NCBI RefSeq assembly: GCF_918320885.1
Contig: NZ_OU907312.1
Span: 558,465-622,464 of the forward strand
DNA length: 64,000 bases
Direction: 5' to 3'
Source: an unidentified bacterial endosymbiont
GTDB lineage: Bacteria; Pseudomonadota; Gammaproteobacteria; Enterobacterales; G038960095
The notes under the pieces were generated by a model. It was given only the letters and a program-made list of their open reading frames with translations. It was not told the origin of the DNA and made no database searches. Within the stretch, counting starts at the first letter, position 1; each line of letters begins with the position of its first letter. Made by a program: the position numbers and the translations under genes. This document shows, one piece after another, positions 34,561 through 43,849 of this stretch.

Positions 34561-35706
34561 ATGCCATCAGCCATGATCCCTTTTAACAAGCTTTACCAGA
34601 CTGGTAATGAGATCGATTATCTCGCCAAAGCGCTCCTGAATGGCCGCTTGGCAGGCGATGGTCCTTTTACCCAACGTTGCCAGAGTTGGCTCAGGCAACA
34701 GACCAGCTGTTGCCAAGCGCTACTGACCCACTCTTGTACTGCGGCACTCGAAATGACCGCCCTACTGTTGAACATTCAACCAGGGGATGAAATCATCATG
34801 CCCTCCTATACGTTCGTCTCAACGGCTAACGCTTTTGCGTTACGAGGTGGGGTCCCCGTATTTATCGATATCCGTTATGATACGCTGAACATCGATGAAA
34901 ATTTAATTGAAGCGGCGATCACCTCACGCACTCGGGCCATTGCGGTGGTGCATTATGCTGGGGTTGCCTGCGAAATGCAGGCTATTCTAGCTATCGCCAA
35001 ACGCCACGGACTGGCAGTCGTAGAAGATGCGGCGCATGGCATGATGGCTAGATATCATGGGCAACTCTTAGGGTCACTTGGTGACTTGGGCGCCTACAGC
35101 TTTCATGACACTAAAAATATCATCAGTGGTGAAGGCGGCAGTCTGCTGATCAATGATTCCAGCTTTGTCCTGAGTGCTGAAACCATCCGCCAAAAAGGAA
35201 CGAATCGCAGCCGTTTTTTACGTGGTGAAGTGGACAAATATACTTGGGAGACATTAGGTTCCTCTTTTTTGCCTAGCGAATTAACCGCTGCCTTCCTGTG
35301 GGCACAATTAGAACAGGCCGAATGGATTACCCAACAGCGATTAGCCCTGTGGGAGTTCTATCAGGAACAGCTAAAGCCAGTAGAGCAGCAAGGTCTACTG
35401 CGACGTCCTGTGTTGCCAAGTGGCTGCCAGCACAATGCTCATCTCTACTACCTATTACTATCACCAGAGATCGATCGCCAAGTCGTCTTAGAACACTGTA
35501 AACAACAAGGGGTGAGCATCCTTGGACATTATGATACCCCGCTGCACCGCTCGCCGGGTGGCCAGCGTTATGGCAGAACGTCCGGGCAATTAGTGACTAC
35601 AGACGCTGTGGCACAACGGTTGATCCGTTTACCGCTGTGGATAGGGTTGAGTGAATCCGAACAAGCGAGAGTGGTTAAGGTGCTAGAAACTTCTTTATTG
35701 CAATAA
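34561..35706 (+). CDS. dTDP-4-keto-6-deoxyhexose aminotransferase (WecE/RffA-like)
   Basis: PLP-dependent DegT/DnrJ aminotransferase of about 381 residues, clearly similar to E. coli WecE, which makes dTDP-4-amino-4,6-dideoxygalactose (Fuc4N) from the RmlB product. Visible motifs: LLTHSCTAALEM, IIMPSYTFVSTANAF, HYAGVACEM, VVEDAAHGM, the PLP lysine in SFHDTKNIISGEGG, and KGTNRSRFLRGEVDKYTW. ATG 34561 has AAGGAA 10 bases upstream. The ATG at 34573 matches the E. coli start but has no binding site. No wecD-type acetyltransferase is next to it. With rmlA and rmlB in the same locus, substrate supply is assured. Confidence 0.85.
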   Translation: MPSAMIPFNKLYQTGNEIDYLAKALLNGRLAGDGPFTQRCQSWLRQQTSCCQALLTHSCTAALEMTALLLNIQPGDEIIMPSYTFVSTANAFALRGGVPVFIDIRYDTLNIDENLIEAAITSRTRAIAVVHYAGVACEMQAILAIAKRHGLAVVEDAAHGMMARYHGQLLGSLGDLGAYSFHDTKNIISGEGGSLLINDSSFVLSAETIRQKGTNRSRFLRGEVDKYTWETLGSSFLPSELTAAFLWAQLEQAEWITQQRLALWEFYQEQLKPVEQQGLLRRPVLPSGCQHNAHLYYLLLSPEIDRQVVLEHCKQQGVSILGHYDTPLHRSPGGQRYGRTSGQLVTTDAVAQRLIRLPLWIGLSESEQARVVKVLETSLLQ

Positions 35707-35760
35707 CTGTGGCTATGCTTTAGCCTAGCCCATTGATATCATGAACGAGCTATAGGTTAT

Positions 35761-36600
35761 ATGAAGAGGGTCAATGTTGGATTAGTCCTTTACAATAATA
35801 GTCAAGAAGAAATTTTTCAATGTCTAAACAGCCTCAATAGACAAACCAGTGTTAAATCTATTAATAAGCTATTAATAAAGGATAATAGTATAAGCCCTCT
35901 CGAGCATATCGATCACTGGATAGCGGCTCAGACGGCCAACTTTGAAATTCAACAGTGGCATGGGTCTAATAATGGTTTCGGAGCCGCTCATAATTTTTTA
36001 TTTCAACACACTCCTGAGACTATTGAAGCCTACCTTTGTCTTAATCCGGATGGGGTAATGCATCCCAATTGTCTAAAAGCGCTGCTAGAAAAAATGGACC
36101 AAACAGGACCCAACAACCTATTTGAAGCACGACAAGAGCCGGTGATGCACCCGAAATTTTATCACCCAGATTCTGGAGTGACCGATTGGTGTTCAGGCGC
36201 CTGCTTATTAATCCCTTCCCCGCTGTATCGTACTACACAAGGTTTTGATGAAACCTTTTTTCTTTATTGTGAAGATGTTGATCTCTCCTGGAGAGTCAGA
36301 GCTCAAGGTGGCCGGTGCTTTTCTATTTCTGAGGCCCGCTTCTTGCATTATACACTGGATAGAAAGCAGAGCAGTAGTGATGTAGAGATATGGAAATCTG
36401 CTGCTATTTTAGCGCATAAATGGGGTTCAAAAAAGTTCGTTAAACAGGCTCTAGATAGGGTGAAATCATTGGATCGTAGCAAACTTAATTCAGTACAAGA
36501 AACCCTAAAGAAAATAGAACAGGTGCCTTGGGGATCACTGAAAACCGTCAAACCTCACTTCAACTCCGGTTTGGTTTTTTCTGATGCACTATGGAATTAA
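35761..36600 (+). CDS. GT2 glycosyltransferase, rhamnosyltransferase-like
   Basis: 279 residues. The GT2 fold is recognised by NVGLVLYNNSQEE at the N-terminus, GSNNGFGAAHNF near residue 70, CLNPDGVMHPN (DxD-like Asp) and the acceptor/catalytic segment DETFFLYCEDVDLSWRVR near 162-179. These are typical of rhamnosyl- and N-acetylglucosaminyl-rhamnosyl transferases such as WbbL. It is cytosolic, without membrane segments. Its 3' end overlaps the frame of the next gene, which starts 2 bases after the stop, so the two are co-translated. dTDP-rhamnose from rmlBDAC is a plausible donor. Confidence 0.8.
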   Translation: MKRVNVGLVLYNNSQEEIFQCLNSLNRQTSVKSINKLLIKDNSISPLEHIDHWIAAQTANFEIQQWHGSNNGFGAAHNFLFQHTPETIEAYLCLNPDGVMHPNCLKALLEKMDQTGPNNLFEARQEPVMHPKFYHPDSGVTDWCSGACLLIPSPLYRTTQGFDETFFLYCEDVDLSWRVRAQGGRCFSISEARFLHYTLDRKQSSSDVEIWKSAAILAHKWGSKKFVKQALDRVKSLDRSKLNSVQETLKKIEQVPWGSLKTVKPHFNSGLVFSDALWN

Positions 36601-36601
36601 A

Positions 36602-37597
36602 ATGGACGATTTATTAACAATTATTATCAGAACAATGCCAGGTCGTGAACAGTTCTTGGACTGTTGTCTACTGAATCTTAGCTGGCAACAGTATAAAAAA
36701 ATTGAGCTGGTTTTAGTGGCACAAACTGTGCAAGAGAATGAGAATTTTGATAAGTTACAAGCGCTTCTTCAATTGTGGCAGCCCTATTTTCCAAACTTAC
36801 AGTTGTTAACCCACTTCTCCCAATCTGATGCTAGAGCACATAGCCTAAATCTTGGATTAGAACATGCTAATGGTCGCTATATCGCTTTTCTCGATGATGA
36901 TGATAAGATCTATCCAGGGCACTATTCACTTTTAATGAAATCCCTACAGGCTTCTGATTATGTTTGGGCTTATTGTGATATTGTGAGAGCACTCTATAAT
37001 AAGCATGGTCAACTGATCTCACGATCGATGCCTTTTCGTCGATCCAGTTACTCTTTTATTCATCATCTGAAGAATAATTTCATTCCAATACACTCCTTCA
37101 TACTTGATCGGCAAAATATCCCCAATTTAGTCAAGGTTGATGAAAGATTATCATTTCATGAAGATTATGCTTTTTTATTACAATTAGCTGCGTTATACCC
37201 ACCGCTATATGTTCCAGGTATCGGTGCTGAGTATTGCATTAGAGAGGATGGAACCAATACCATTATAAGTGGAATCTATGATGGAGAAAACCGCTTTAAA
37301 AAACATAAAAATTGGACACTCTCTGAACAGCTCATGCAAGAAAAAAAGAAAAATTTAGTGGGTTGGTGGTTCAAAGAACTCGATAATTATCCAATAGAAT
37401 CCACTGCTTATCAAGAAAAATGGTTTTACAAAATAATCAGAAAATTTTATTTAAAGAATACAGGAATTATTCATTCTATTTGGAATAAATTAATTGATAA
37501 AGCTAGTGAAAAAATATCATTTAGACTAGATTCTTTAGAACTAAAAATAGAACAGCAACAAAAAATTTTAGAAAAAATAGATAAGAAACTAAATTAG
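36602..37597 (+). CDS. GT2 glycosyltransferase with a C-terminal module shared with the convergent gene
   Basis: 331 residues. The GT2 domain at about 1-220 contains LLTIIIRTMPGREQF, NLGLEHANGRYIAFLDDDD (DxD-type metal site) and HEDYAFLLQLA. Residues 273-331, starting KWFYKIIRKFYLKN and ending KILEKIDKKLN, form a basic, partly coiled-coil module. The same module, 39 of 59 residues identical without gaps, ends the convergent gene 37670-39763. I start at ATG 36602. An upstream frame start at 36584 lies inside the previous gene. The module may anchor the enzymes to membrane or to each other. Confidence 0.8.
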   Translation: MDDLLTIIIRTMPGREQFLDCCLLNLSWQQYKKIELVLVAQTVQENENFDKLQALLQLWQPYFPNLQLLTHFSQSDARAHSLNLGLEHANGRYIAFLDDDDKIYPGHYSLLMKSLQASDYVWAYCDIVRALYNKHGQLISRSMPFRRSSYSFIHHLKNNFIPIHSFILDRQNIPNLVKVDERLSFHEDYAFLLQLAALYPPLYVPGIGAEYCIREDGTNTIISGIYDGENRFKKHKNWTLSEQLMQEKKKNLVGWWFKELDNYPIESTAYQEKWFYKIIRKFYLKNTGIIHSIWNKLIDKASEKISFRLDSLELKIEQQQKILEKIDKKLN

Positions 37598-37849
37598 AAC
37601 AAGGGTATTCTATGAATACCTCATTGCTTAATTAGAAAATAATTCTACAGTCAATAACATCATCTTACCTTAGTTTAACTTTTTAAGTATTTCTTCTAAA
37701 TCTTTTTGTAGGCATTCCATTTTTATTTCCAGAGAATCCATTTTAAATAATATTTTTTCACTAGCTTTATTAACTAATTTGTTCCAAACAGAGTGGATGA
37801 TATTTTTATTCTTTAAATAAATGCTTCTTACTATTCTATAATACCATTT
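37418..37849. repeat. Inverted repeat formed by two copies of the C-terminal glycosyltransferase module
   Basis: Arms 37418-37594 and 37673-37849 encode homologous 59-residue tails on opposite strands, separated by 78 bases that contain both stop codons. The DNA is AT-rich and imperfectly complementary. It marks either an inverted duplication of the module or module exchange between the two genes. Confidence 0.75.
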
Positions 37850-39763
37850 TTCTTTATCAACAGATGATGCTCTACTGATCTTATTGATAATGATTTTATT
37901 TTCTGCTCTGCACTCTTTTTGCATAGGATAAAAATTTAATAAATAAATCCTAAAAGCTTCTCTTGCTTGTTGCAAAGATACTGTTTTGCTAATATTTAAT
38001 GCATGGTGTTGAAAATTATAGATTTCATCTTCATTTTTGTTATAAAGGGTCTCAAAAAAATCTTTGGTACCAAAGAGATCATTAATAAAGAAGGCAGACT
38101 GACCATCCACAAAGAGACTATCACTACCACCATTATGTTTTAAGATAGGAATTGCTCCACAATTGGCTGCTTCTAAAGGTAATAAACCTAGCCCTTCAAA
38201 ATAAGAAAAATCAAGGTAATAGCCTACTGAATTAAACAATTTATTTAATTCTGAAGAGGATAAATCTCCATGGTGCTGTCCTAGATCATTAGGCAAATAA
38301 AAAGCATCACTCTCTTGACCAAAAAGATGGATTTCAAATCCAACTTCCTTAGCCAGTAATAAGGTATGTAACATTGCTCCAGAGCCTTTAGATTCAGTAA
38401 CTCTTAAACAAGCAGCAATTGATTTTTGATTACGATTTTTATAATGGTTAGAAATATAAAATTTATCCTTATCTGCTCCTAAAGGTATAAATTCATGATG
38501 ACTAACCTTTAGTTGAGACAAATAAGAAAATAAAAAACCAGAAACACAGACTATTCTTAAATGATGATTTTGATAATCATTAACGACTGAACCAAAATAT
38601 TTTCCACTAGAAAACAGGCTTTCAGGACCTTGAACTAAATACAGTATCTTTGCATTATAATAGTGTGACAATTCTTTTGAAATACTAACAGAATCATACA
38701 TAGTTGCACAGACTACTTTTATTTTATAAATATTTTTATAAATGTCTTGAATAGAACGCCAGGGATTGAATAAACCTAAATTATCCACAAATTGTTCATC
38801 AATCATACCATAACAATAAATAGATGCTTTAATATTATTCATTGTTAAATAGTTGGCAAAATCTATTGCAATATTAATCCCTCCTGAATTTCTTATAAAA
38901 GCAGGCAAAACAAATAATATATCGATTTCTTCATAATCAACCTCAAAAGAAAAACGATTGTTTTTAAATCGTAGATAGTCATAAGGCTTTAGTTTATGAT
39001 ACAGTTTTTCTGATTTTGTATGTTCATATCCCCATTTTTTATAAAAAATTTCTTTATTAGTTTCAGATAGTTTAGAAAGATTATGTCTCAGTGAAAAACT
39101 ACTACTTCCATTGGCATGATGAACTAATAAATTATCAATAACCACCGATCTAAAACCTTTCTCTAATACTCGATAATGCAAATCAGTCTCTTCCCAATAA
39201 CCTTGATGATAATTTTTATCAAATAATTGAAACTCCTTTAAAGTGGTTTTCCGTACCGCTAAGCAAAAACCAACTGCAGTGTGTGCAGCTGGATATTTTG
39301 GTGTAAAACTACAGAGATAGCGATCAAGATCTAACCAAGATTGTCCCCAGTTCGGTAAGATAGTTAAATTTGAAGCATTAGTAGAAAATGGTGTTGCTAA
39401 TACAACCTTAGCATCACTCTGAAAAGCAGATTGAATTCTCTCTAACCAATCAGGAGGAACCAAGGTATCAGTATTAAGAAATACAACGATAGCTGTTTCT
39501 GCTGCCGCATAAAGCTGATTAGCATTTTCAAGATAACCAATATTTTCTACTTGCCTAATTAATTTTATTTTAAATGGTGAATCATCAATAATTTGATCAA
39601 TTAAAGATTGTGTTAATTCATCAGAACAGTCATCCCCTATAATAATTTCTGTTAACAGTGATGGGTTACTGTTACTCTCTAATGTTGTAAACAAATCGCG
39701 TAAGCGATGTGGCGAATTGAATACCGGGATCACAATTGAAATAGAATGACTGTTGTTATCCAT
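37670..39763 (-). CDS. Two-domain glycosyltransferase (GT2 plus GT4-like)
   Basis: About 697 residues. The N-terminal GT2 domain shows ISIVIPVFNSPHRLRDL, IIIGDDCSDE, VFLNTDTLVPPDWL and GYWEETDLHYRVLEKG. The second half is GT4-like: FIRNSGGINIAIDFANYL, LVQGPESLF, HEFIPLGADKDKFY, DFSYFEGLGLLPLEAANCGAIPI. The last 59 residues are the module shared with the convergent gene. ATG 39763 is preferred to the TTG at 39775 because GGAAA lies 5 bases upstream. The bifunctional architecture suits addition of two successive sugars. Codon usage is AT-rich like its neighbours. Confidence 0.82.
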   Translation of the reverse strand: MDNNSHSISIVIPVFNSPHRLRDLFTTLESNSNPSLLTEIIIGDDCSDELTQSLIDQIIDDSPFKIKLIRQVENIGYLENANQLYAAAETAIVVFLNTDTLVPPDWLERIQSAFQSDAKVVLATPFSTNASNLTILPNWGQSWLDLDRYLCSFTPKYPAAHTAVGFCLAVRKTTLKEFQLFDKNYHQGYWEETDLHYRVLEKGFRSVVIDNLLVHHANGSSSFSLRHNLSKLSETNKEIFYKKWGYEHTKSEKLYHKLKPYDYLRFKNNRFSFEVDYEEIDILFVLPAFIRNSGGINIAIDFANYLTMNNIKASIYCYGMIDEQFVDNLGLFNPWRSIQDIYKNIYKIKVVCATMYDSVSISKELSHYYNAKILYLVQGPESLFSSGKYFGSVVNDYQNHHLRIVCVSGFLFSYLSQLKVSHHEFIPLGADKDKFYISNHYKNRNQKSIAACLRVTESKGSGAMLHTLLLAKEVGFEIHLFGQESDAFYLPNDLGQHHGDLSSSELNKLFNSVGYYLDFSYFEGLGLLPLEAANCGAIPILKHNGGSDSLFVDGQSAFFINDLFGTKDFFETLYNKNEDEIYNFQHHALNISKTVSLQQAREAFRIYLLNFYPMQKECRAENKIIINKISRASSVDKEKWYYRIVRSIYLKNKNIIHSVWNKLVNKASEKILFKMDSLEIKMECLQKDLEEILKKLN

Positions 39764-39791
39764 AAAATTTTCCAAAAATAAACAACCAATC

Positions 39792-41699
39792 CTACTGATT
39801 GATTTTATTTAAAATAAAATTGATCACCTTCGATAAAAAACGAACTGGCCGCATGACCCGCCAAGAGTAACTGTTATGTATTTGAACAATGTATTTTTCT
39901 AACAAGGCCAGTTGTTCCTGATACTGGTTAATCGTTGCACTATTACTCTCTAATAATTCTGCTATCTTATTATGTTTCTTAAATTCATTGATAGCGAGCA
40001 CCCTGATAGGCAATAAACGTGCCTGCACCATCGGCAATGAGATCATCTGTTTTGTATCACAAACCCAACTTTGCAACTCATCTTCTATCACTAGATAACG
40101 CGTTATATCTGGAAGCGTAATCAGCAAATTTAAACGGGCTGTTAACTCAAAAAAGAGTTCCAGTATAACGATAGGAACCCCGTCTTGCGGTATCGCTATC
40201 GCCCTTACGGTTAAAAAACTAAAAAAGAGTGCCCGAAAAACTATATAACCAAACTCAATGGCATACTGCAACTGCCACTCTTGATCGATAAAAACTGCCG
40301 TACCATCCTGTTTAAGGATCAAGTTGCGTGGCAAAGCATCTAACAAGTTACCAGGGACCAGTGACTCCGACGTCGGCAGGGTATTCAGCCTGGCCTGTCG
40401 TAAAAAAGCCGCTAACCAAATTTTAGCCCAAGCCGTTAATTCCTCTAAGGTCCAACCTGGCTGGTTAACAATTTGATAGAGTTTTTGTTGCCAATGCTCC
40501 CCTTTGACAAAGGGTTCATCTTCAGAGAGCGTCAACATCAGTGGAATATCCTGTGTTATGGCTACTGGTGGGTATAAACGCTCAGAACTCACACACACTT
40601 CGCTATTCCTAGTAGAGAAAGTGACCACTTTGCTAAACTCTGCTCGGCGATCCGTCGCGTAATGGTAGCCTAAGATATCCTGTGGGCACTCCGTTTTTTG
40701 TGCGCCAGCTATCACCAGAAATGAGTTTGAGAGCTCGCCAAATAGCTTATTACGGCTAATAGCCTGACTGGCCAGCTCTAGCGAAAATAGAGAGAGCTCT
40801 GAATGTTGAGCATCAGCGGCCAGCGCGCTACTTAACAGTGGGGCAATATCGATAGCCCTGTCCTGCGTTAACAAGTTCTCCGACAGCAGCAGGGTCGGCA
40901 GTTTATAATCCGGGAAAGGGAACCACCACCGCTGTTCGGCGAAGCCGCTAGCCTGTAAACGCTGAGCCAGTTCTACACGGCCAAAAGTCACCACCCCATC
41001 CATCGAATAACGATCTTCAATACCCTGCATTAACTGGCTGGTATGGTCTTCGGCATAACCAGAAAAATATTTTAGCCCTAACTGATTTTCAATCGCTAAA
41101 ATCAGTACCCCCTGTGGCTTTAAGAACTGGCGCGCCCTGGCTAACAGGGCATCGACTGGATCAATACCCGTCCGAGCCGGAAAATAGAGGCGTGCATACT
41201 CCAGCACCCCAATCAAGGTGACGACATCATACTCTGGAATAATCGGTACTTGATGAAATTGGTCAACGACGACAGTGACATTCGGCAAATCGCGACAACG
41301 GGCCGCGGCGACTGCCGCTCGGCGCTCACTCCCCTCGATGGCCAAGATTTCACCACCAACTTCCCCTAAAAAACGGGTGATGGCCCCACAACCGGCACCG
41401 ATTTCTAGCACCTTTCCAGTGAGGTGCTGCTGAACGGGGCGCAGCAAATTCGCACGCCGTGCATGCAAATGGTACATGAGCGGCCAACTCTCCTGTGCCC
41501 GCTGCCTTAATTCACTCGAAGTGATACTGACATCGTTGGCCTGCTGTACAATCTCCAATAGCTGCTGTTCGATCGCTTCCCCATCCGAATAACCAAACGG
41601 CGGTGCATTAGCGTTGATCCAAAACTGGTGCTGCTGATTGAAGCTGTAATGTGTCTCTAAGAAAACAGCTTGCCGCTCTTCTCTTACGAATTTACTCAT
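39792..41699 (-). CDS. SAM methyltransferase with kinase-like C-terminal part (WbdD-like chain terminator?)
   Basis: 635 residues. A class I methyltransferase domain lies near 85-260 (KVLEIGAGCGAITRFLGE, VTLIGVLEYA, ILAIENQLGLKYF). A later segment, DALPRNLILKQDGTAVFIDQEW near 460-480, resembles the catalytic and metal loops of kinase-like folds. The C-terminal helix ends NSYSWRVMRPVRFL, a tail common in O-antigen transferases. In E. coli O9a, WbdD combines methyltransferase, kinase and coiled coil to cap the chain for export. The same order next to Wzt supports that role here, as inference. Its ATG overlaps the wzt stop by 8 bases. Confidence 0.7.
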   Translation of the reverse strand: MSKFVREERQAVFLETHYSFNQQHQFWINANAPPFGYSDGEAIEQQLLEIVQQANDVSITSSELRQRAQESWPLMYHLHARRANLLRPVQQHLTGKVLEIGAGCGAITRFLGEVGGEILAIEGSERRAAVAAARCRDLPNVTVVVDQFHQVPIIPEYDVVTLIGVLEYARLYFPARTGIDPVDALLARARQFLKPQGVLILAIENQLGLKYFSGYAEDHTSQLMQGIEDRYSMDGVVTFGRVELAQRLQASGFAEQRWWFPFPDYKLPTLLLSENLLTQDRAIDIAPLLSSALAADAQHSELSLFSLELASQAISRNKLFGELSNSFLVIAGAQKTECPQDILGYHYATDRRAEFSKVVTFSTRNSEVCVSSERLYPPVAITQDIPLMLTLSEDEPFVKGEHWQQKLYQIVNQPGWTLEELTAWAKIWLAAFLRQARLNTLPTSESLVPGNLLDALPRNLILKQDGTAVFIDQEWQLQYAIEFGYIVFRALFFSFLTVRAIAIPQDGVPIVILELFFELTARLNLLITLPDITRYLVIEDELQSWVCDTKQMISLPMVQARLLPIRVLAINEFKKHNKIAELLESNSATINQYQEQLALLEKYIVQIHNSYSWRVMRPVRFLSKVINFILNKINQ

Positions 41700-43041
41700 T
41701 GATTATCCTAGGCAAGGTGCTTTGATTAACGACTTCTAAACGATAGTTCATCTGTAATTCTGCTAAGCCAGCGCTACGATGTGGATTTGATAACACCATA
41801 TGAATCGCATCATAGCGGCGATCCAAGGGGATTACTTCACCCGTCTCATCCGTGGCCACTCCCAAAGAGAGCAAATAATCTCCATGAGCTAGCCATAATG
41901 AGAGTTCCAAGGTGACGATGGCCGTTGTTCCAGCCCTGACAGCGGTGAATGTGCTGGCACGGGAGCAGTCACGGCTATTATTGCCATAGACAGTCACACC
42001 ATCGACCGTCTTGAGTGTTAGGCCAAAAATAGGGCGTTGACACGCCTGTAAAAAATCGACACTGAAAGAGAGGGATAACTGATCACCGGTGGTAAAGTGA
42101 GTTTGGTGCTCGGTTTTCCCTACTGGAGAGAGATGAAAAGCTTGGATCACCGCTAAGCGATTGCCCCAACGATATTCGGATGGGTTATAGCCAGCCTGCT
42201 GTTCAAAGGGAATCATCTGTTGTTGGATGGCTACAGGAGTGACCGAAGCGGTGATTGCTCCTCCTACTGACTGGTCAATCGCTTTAGGTTCTGTGATGCC
42301 TTTAGGCCCTAGCATGCGGTCTAGATAGTGATTGACGACAACCCTAGGATCGCCCGATTCAACAATAGACCCTGCAGCCATCAAAAAAGCTTTTGAGCAG
42401 TGACGAACCACTTGCTCGGTCGAATGTGTCACGAAAATAATGGTCGTGCCCCGGGCAATCAGCTGATTGAAGTGGCGAAAACATTTGGCTTGGAACTGGA
42501 TATCCCCCACGGCCAAGGCCTCATCCACAATTAAAATGTCGGGATCAATCGTGGCGGCGACGGCAAAAGCTAAGCGCATTGCCATACCACTGGAGTAGCT
42601 TTTGACCGGTTGGTGGATAAACTCGCCGATATCGGCAAAGGCTAAGATCTCATCTAACCGCTGTTCTATCTCTCGACGACTCAGCCCTAGAATTGTGGCA
42701 TTTAAATGGACATTCTCTAATCCACTAAATTCTGGATTAAAACCGCTACCTAGTTCCAATAAGGCGGCAATGCGTCCCTGGGTCACTATTTCACCACTGG
42801 AAGGGGTGACACAACCACAAATCATCTGCAGCAGCGTTGATTTTCCCGATCCATTTTTGCCTAAAACCCCAACCACTTCACCCCGTTTGATCTCCAAGGA
42901 GAGATCACGAACTGCCCAGAACTCGCGGTAATATTGTCGTCGAGCGCCCCATAGCCATTGGCGTAACCGATCACTTGGCTGGCGATAAATGGGATAATAT
43001 TTACTCAAGCGCGAACAACGCACTGCAACATCACAAGGCAT
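41692..43041 (-). CDS. wzt: O-antigen ABC exporter ATPase with C-terminal carbohydrate-binding domain
   Basis: About 449 residues. The ATPase domain has Walker A GVLGKNGSGKST, signature VKSYSSGMAMRLAFA and Walker B ILIVDEALAVGD, and is followed from about residue 260 by a beta-rich extension (GNRLAVIQAFHLSP, LSLSFSVDFLQAC, GVTVYGNNSRD) of the Wzt C-terminal type. That domain recognises the modified non-reducing end of the finished chain. I start at ATG 43041, overlapping the wzm stop. The longer frame to 43083 is inside wzm. Partner permease upstream, methyltransferase downstream. Confidence 0.9.
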   Translation of the reverse strand: MPCDVAVRCSRLSKYYPIYRQPSDRLRQWLWGARRQYYREFWAVRDLSLEIKRGEVVGVLGKNGSGKSTLLQMICGCVTPSSGEIVTQGRIAALLELGSGFNPEFSGLENVHLNATILGLSRREIEQRLDEILAFADIGEFIHQPVKSYSSGMAMRLAFAVAATIDPDILIVDEALAVGDIQFQAKCFRHFNQLIARGTTIIFVTHSTEQVVRHCSKAFLMAAGSIVESGDPRVVVNHYLDRMLGPKGITEPKAIDQSVGGAITASVTPVAIQQQMIPFEQQAGYNPSEYRWGNRLAVIQAFHLSPVGKTEHQTHFTTGDQLSLSFSVDFLQACQRPIFGLTLKTVDGVTVYGNNSRDCSRASTFTAVRAGTTAIVTLELSLWLAHGDYLLSLGVATDETGEVIPLDRRYDAIHMVLSNPHRSAGLAELQMNYRLEVVNQSTLPRIINE

Positions 43042-43849
43042 CAGCAAACACCTGTCGAAATCGTTGAAAAACGCTAAAACCAATCCACAATATCACGACA
43101 CTACCGGCCGTGGCCAAGAGTACTGTGGAAACATTGGGCGTTTGTCCAGCCAGCAACAGCGCGCGCGACTGCTCGACTACCCAGGTCAGGGGGTTGAGGT
43201 AGACTATCGTTTGGTAGCGCTCCGGTAGCACGGAGACGGGATAGAAAATCGGTGACAAGAAAAGCAATACCGTCGTTAAAATGCCAATGATATGCGAGGT
43301 GTCTCGACAACAAACCCCCAGCGTGGCCAACAGGTAAGCGCTCCCAATAGCAAACCCTGCGAGCGGCAACAGCATAACCACCAATAGCAACACCGTCCAG
43401 TGAGGTAATCCATGCAGTACCATAAAGAGTAGCAGCCACACCGCTAAGCCCACGGCAAAATGGAACAGTGCGGCACAAAAGGTCACCCAGGGTAAGATCT
43501 CCAGGGGGAAAATCACCTTCTTGACATAGTTCATATTATTGATAATCAGTAGCGGTGCCCGCTGAATACACTCCGTAAACAGATTAAAGATCAATAAACC
43601 GATAAAGAGCACTAAGGCAAATTCTGTTTTAGAGTCGCCGCTATCGCCCCAACGCGCTTTAAAAACCACTCTAAAAACAAAAGTGTAGATAAGCAACATC
43701 ACTAGCGGATTTAACAGTGACCAGAGCATGCCCATCATCGACCCTCGATAACGGGACGCTATCTCTCGCTTGATCAACAACCCTAATAATTCGCGATACC
43801 TCCATAGTGATTTCACGAGTGCTTGGGGTTCCATAGAAAAACCACCCAT
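43031..43849 (-). CDS. wzm: O-antigen ABC exporter permease
   Basis: 272-residue ABC-2 permease with six hydrophobic segments: LLGLLIKREIASRYRGSMMG at the N-terminus, then LWSLLNPLVMLLIYTFVFR, and a C-terminal LNPLTWVVEQSRALLLAG. It forms the membrane part of the polysaccharide exporter with Wzt, moving the undecaprenyl-linked chain to the periplasm. The first ATG overlaps the rmlC stop (TAATG). A second ATG at 43834 is also possible. Transcribed with rmlBDAC and wzt. Confidence 0.9.
   Translation of the reverse strand: MGGFSMEPQALVKSLWRYRELLGLLIKREIASRYRGSMMGMLWSLLNPLVMLLIYTFVFRVVFKARWGDSGDSKTEFALVLFIGLLIFNLFTECIQRAPLLIINNMNYVKKVIFPLEILPWVTFCAALFHFAVGLAVWLLLFMVLHGLPHWTVLLLVVMLLPLAGFAIGSAYLLATLGVCCRDTSHIIGILTTVLLFLSPIFYPVSVLPERYQTIVYLNPLTWVVEQSRALLLAGQTPNVSTVLLATAGSVVILWIGFSVFQRFRQVFADAL

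Noticed and set aside
40221..40350. Functional kinase domain in the methyltransferase
   Set aside because: Only one loop resembles a kinase and no ATP-binding glycine loop could be located, so it is mentioned as kinase-like, not called as a kinase.
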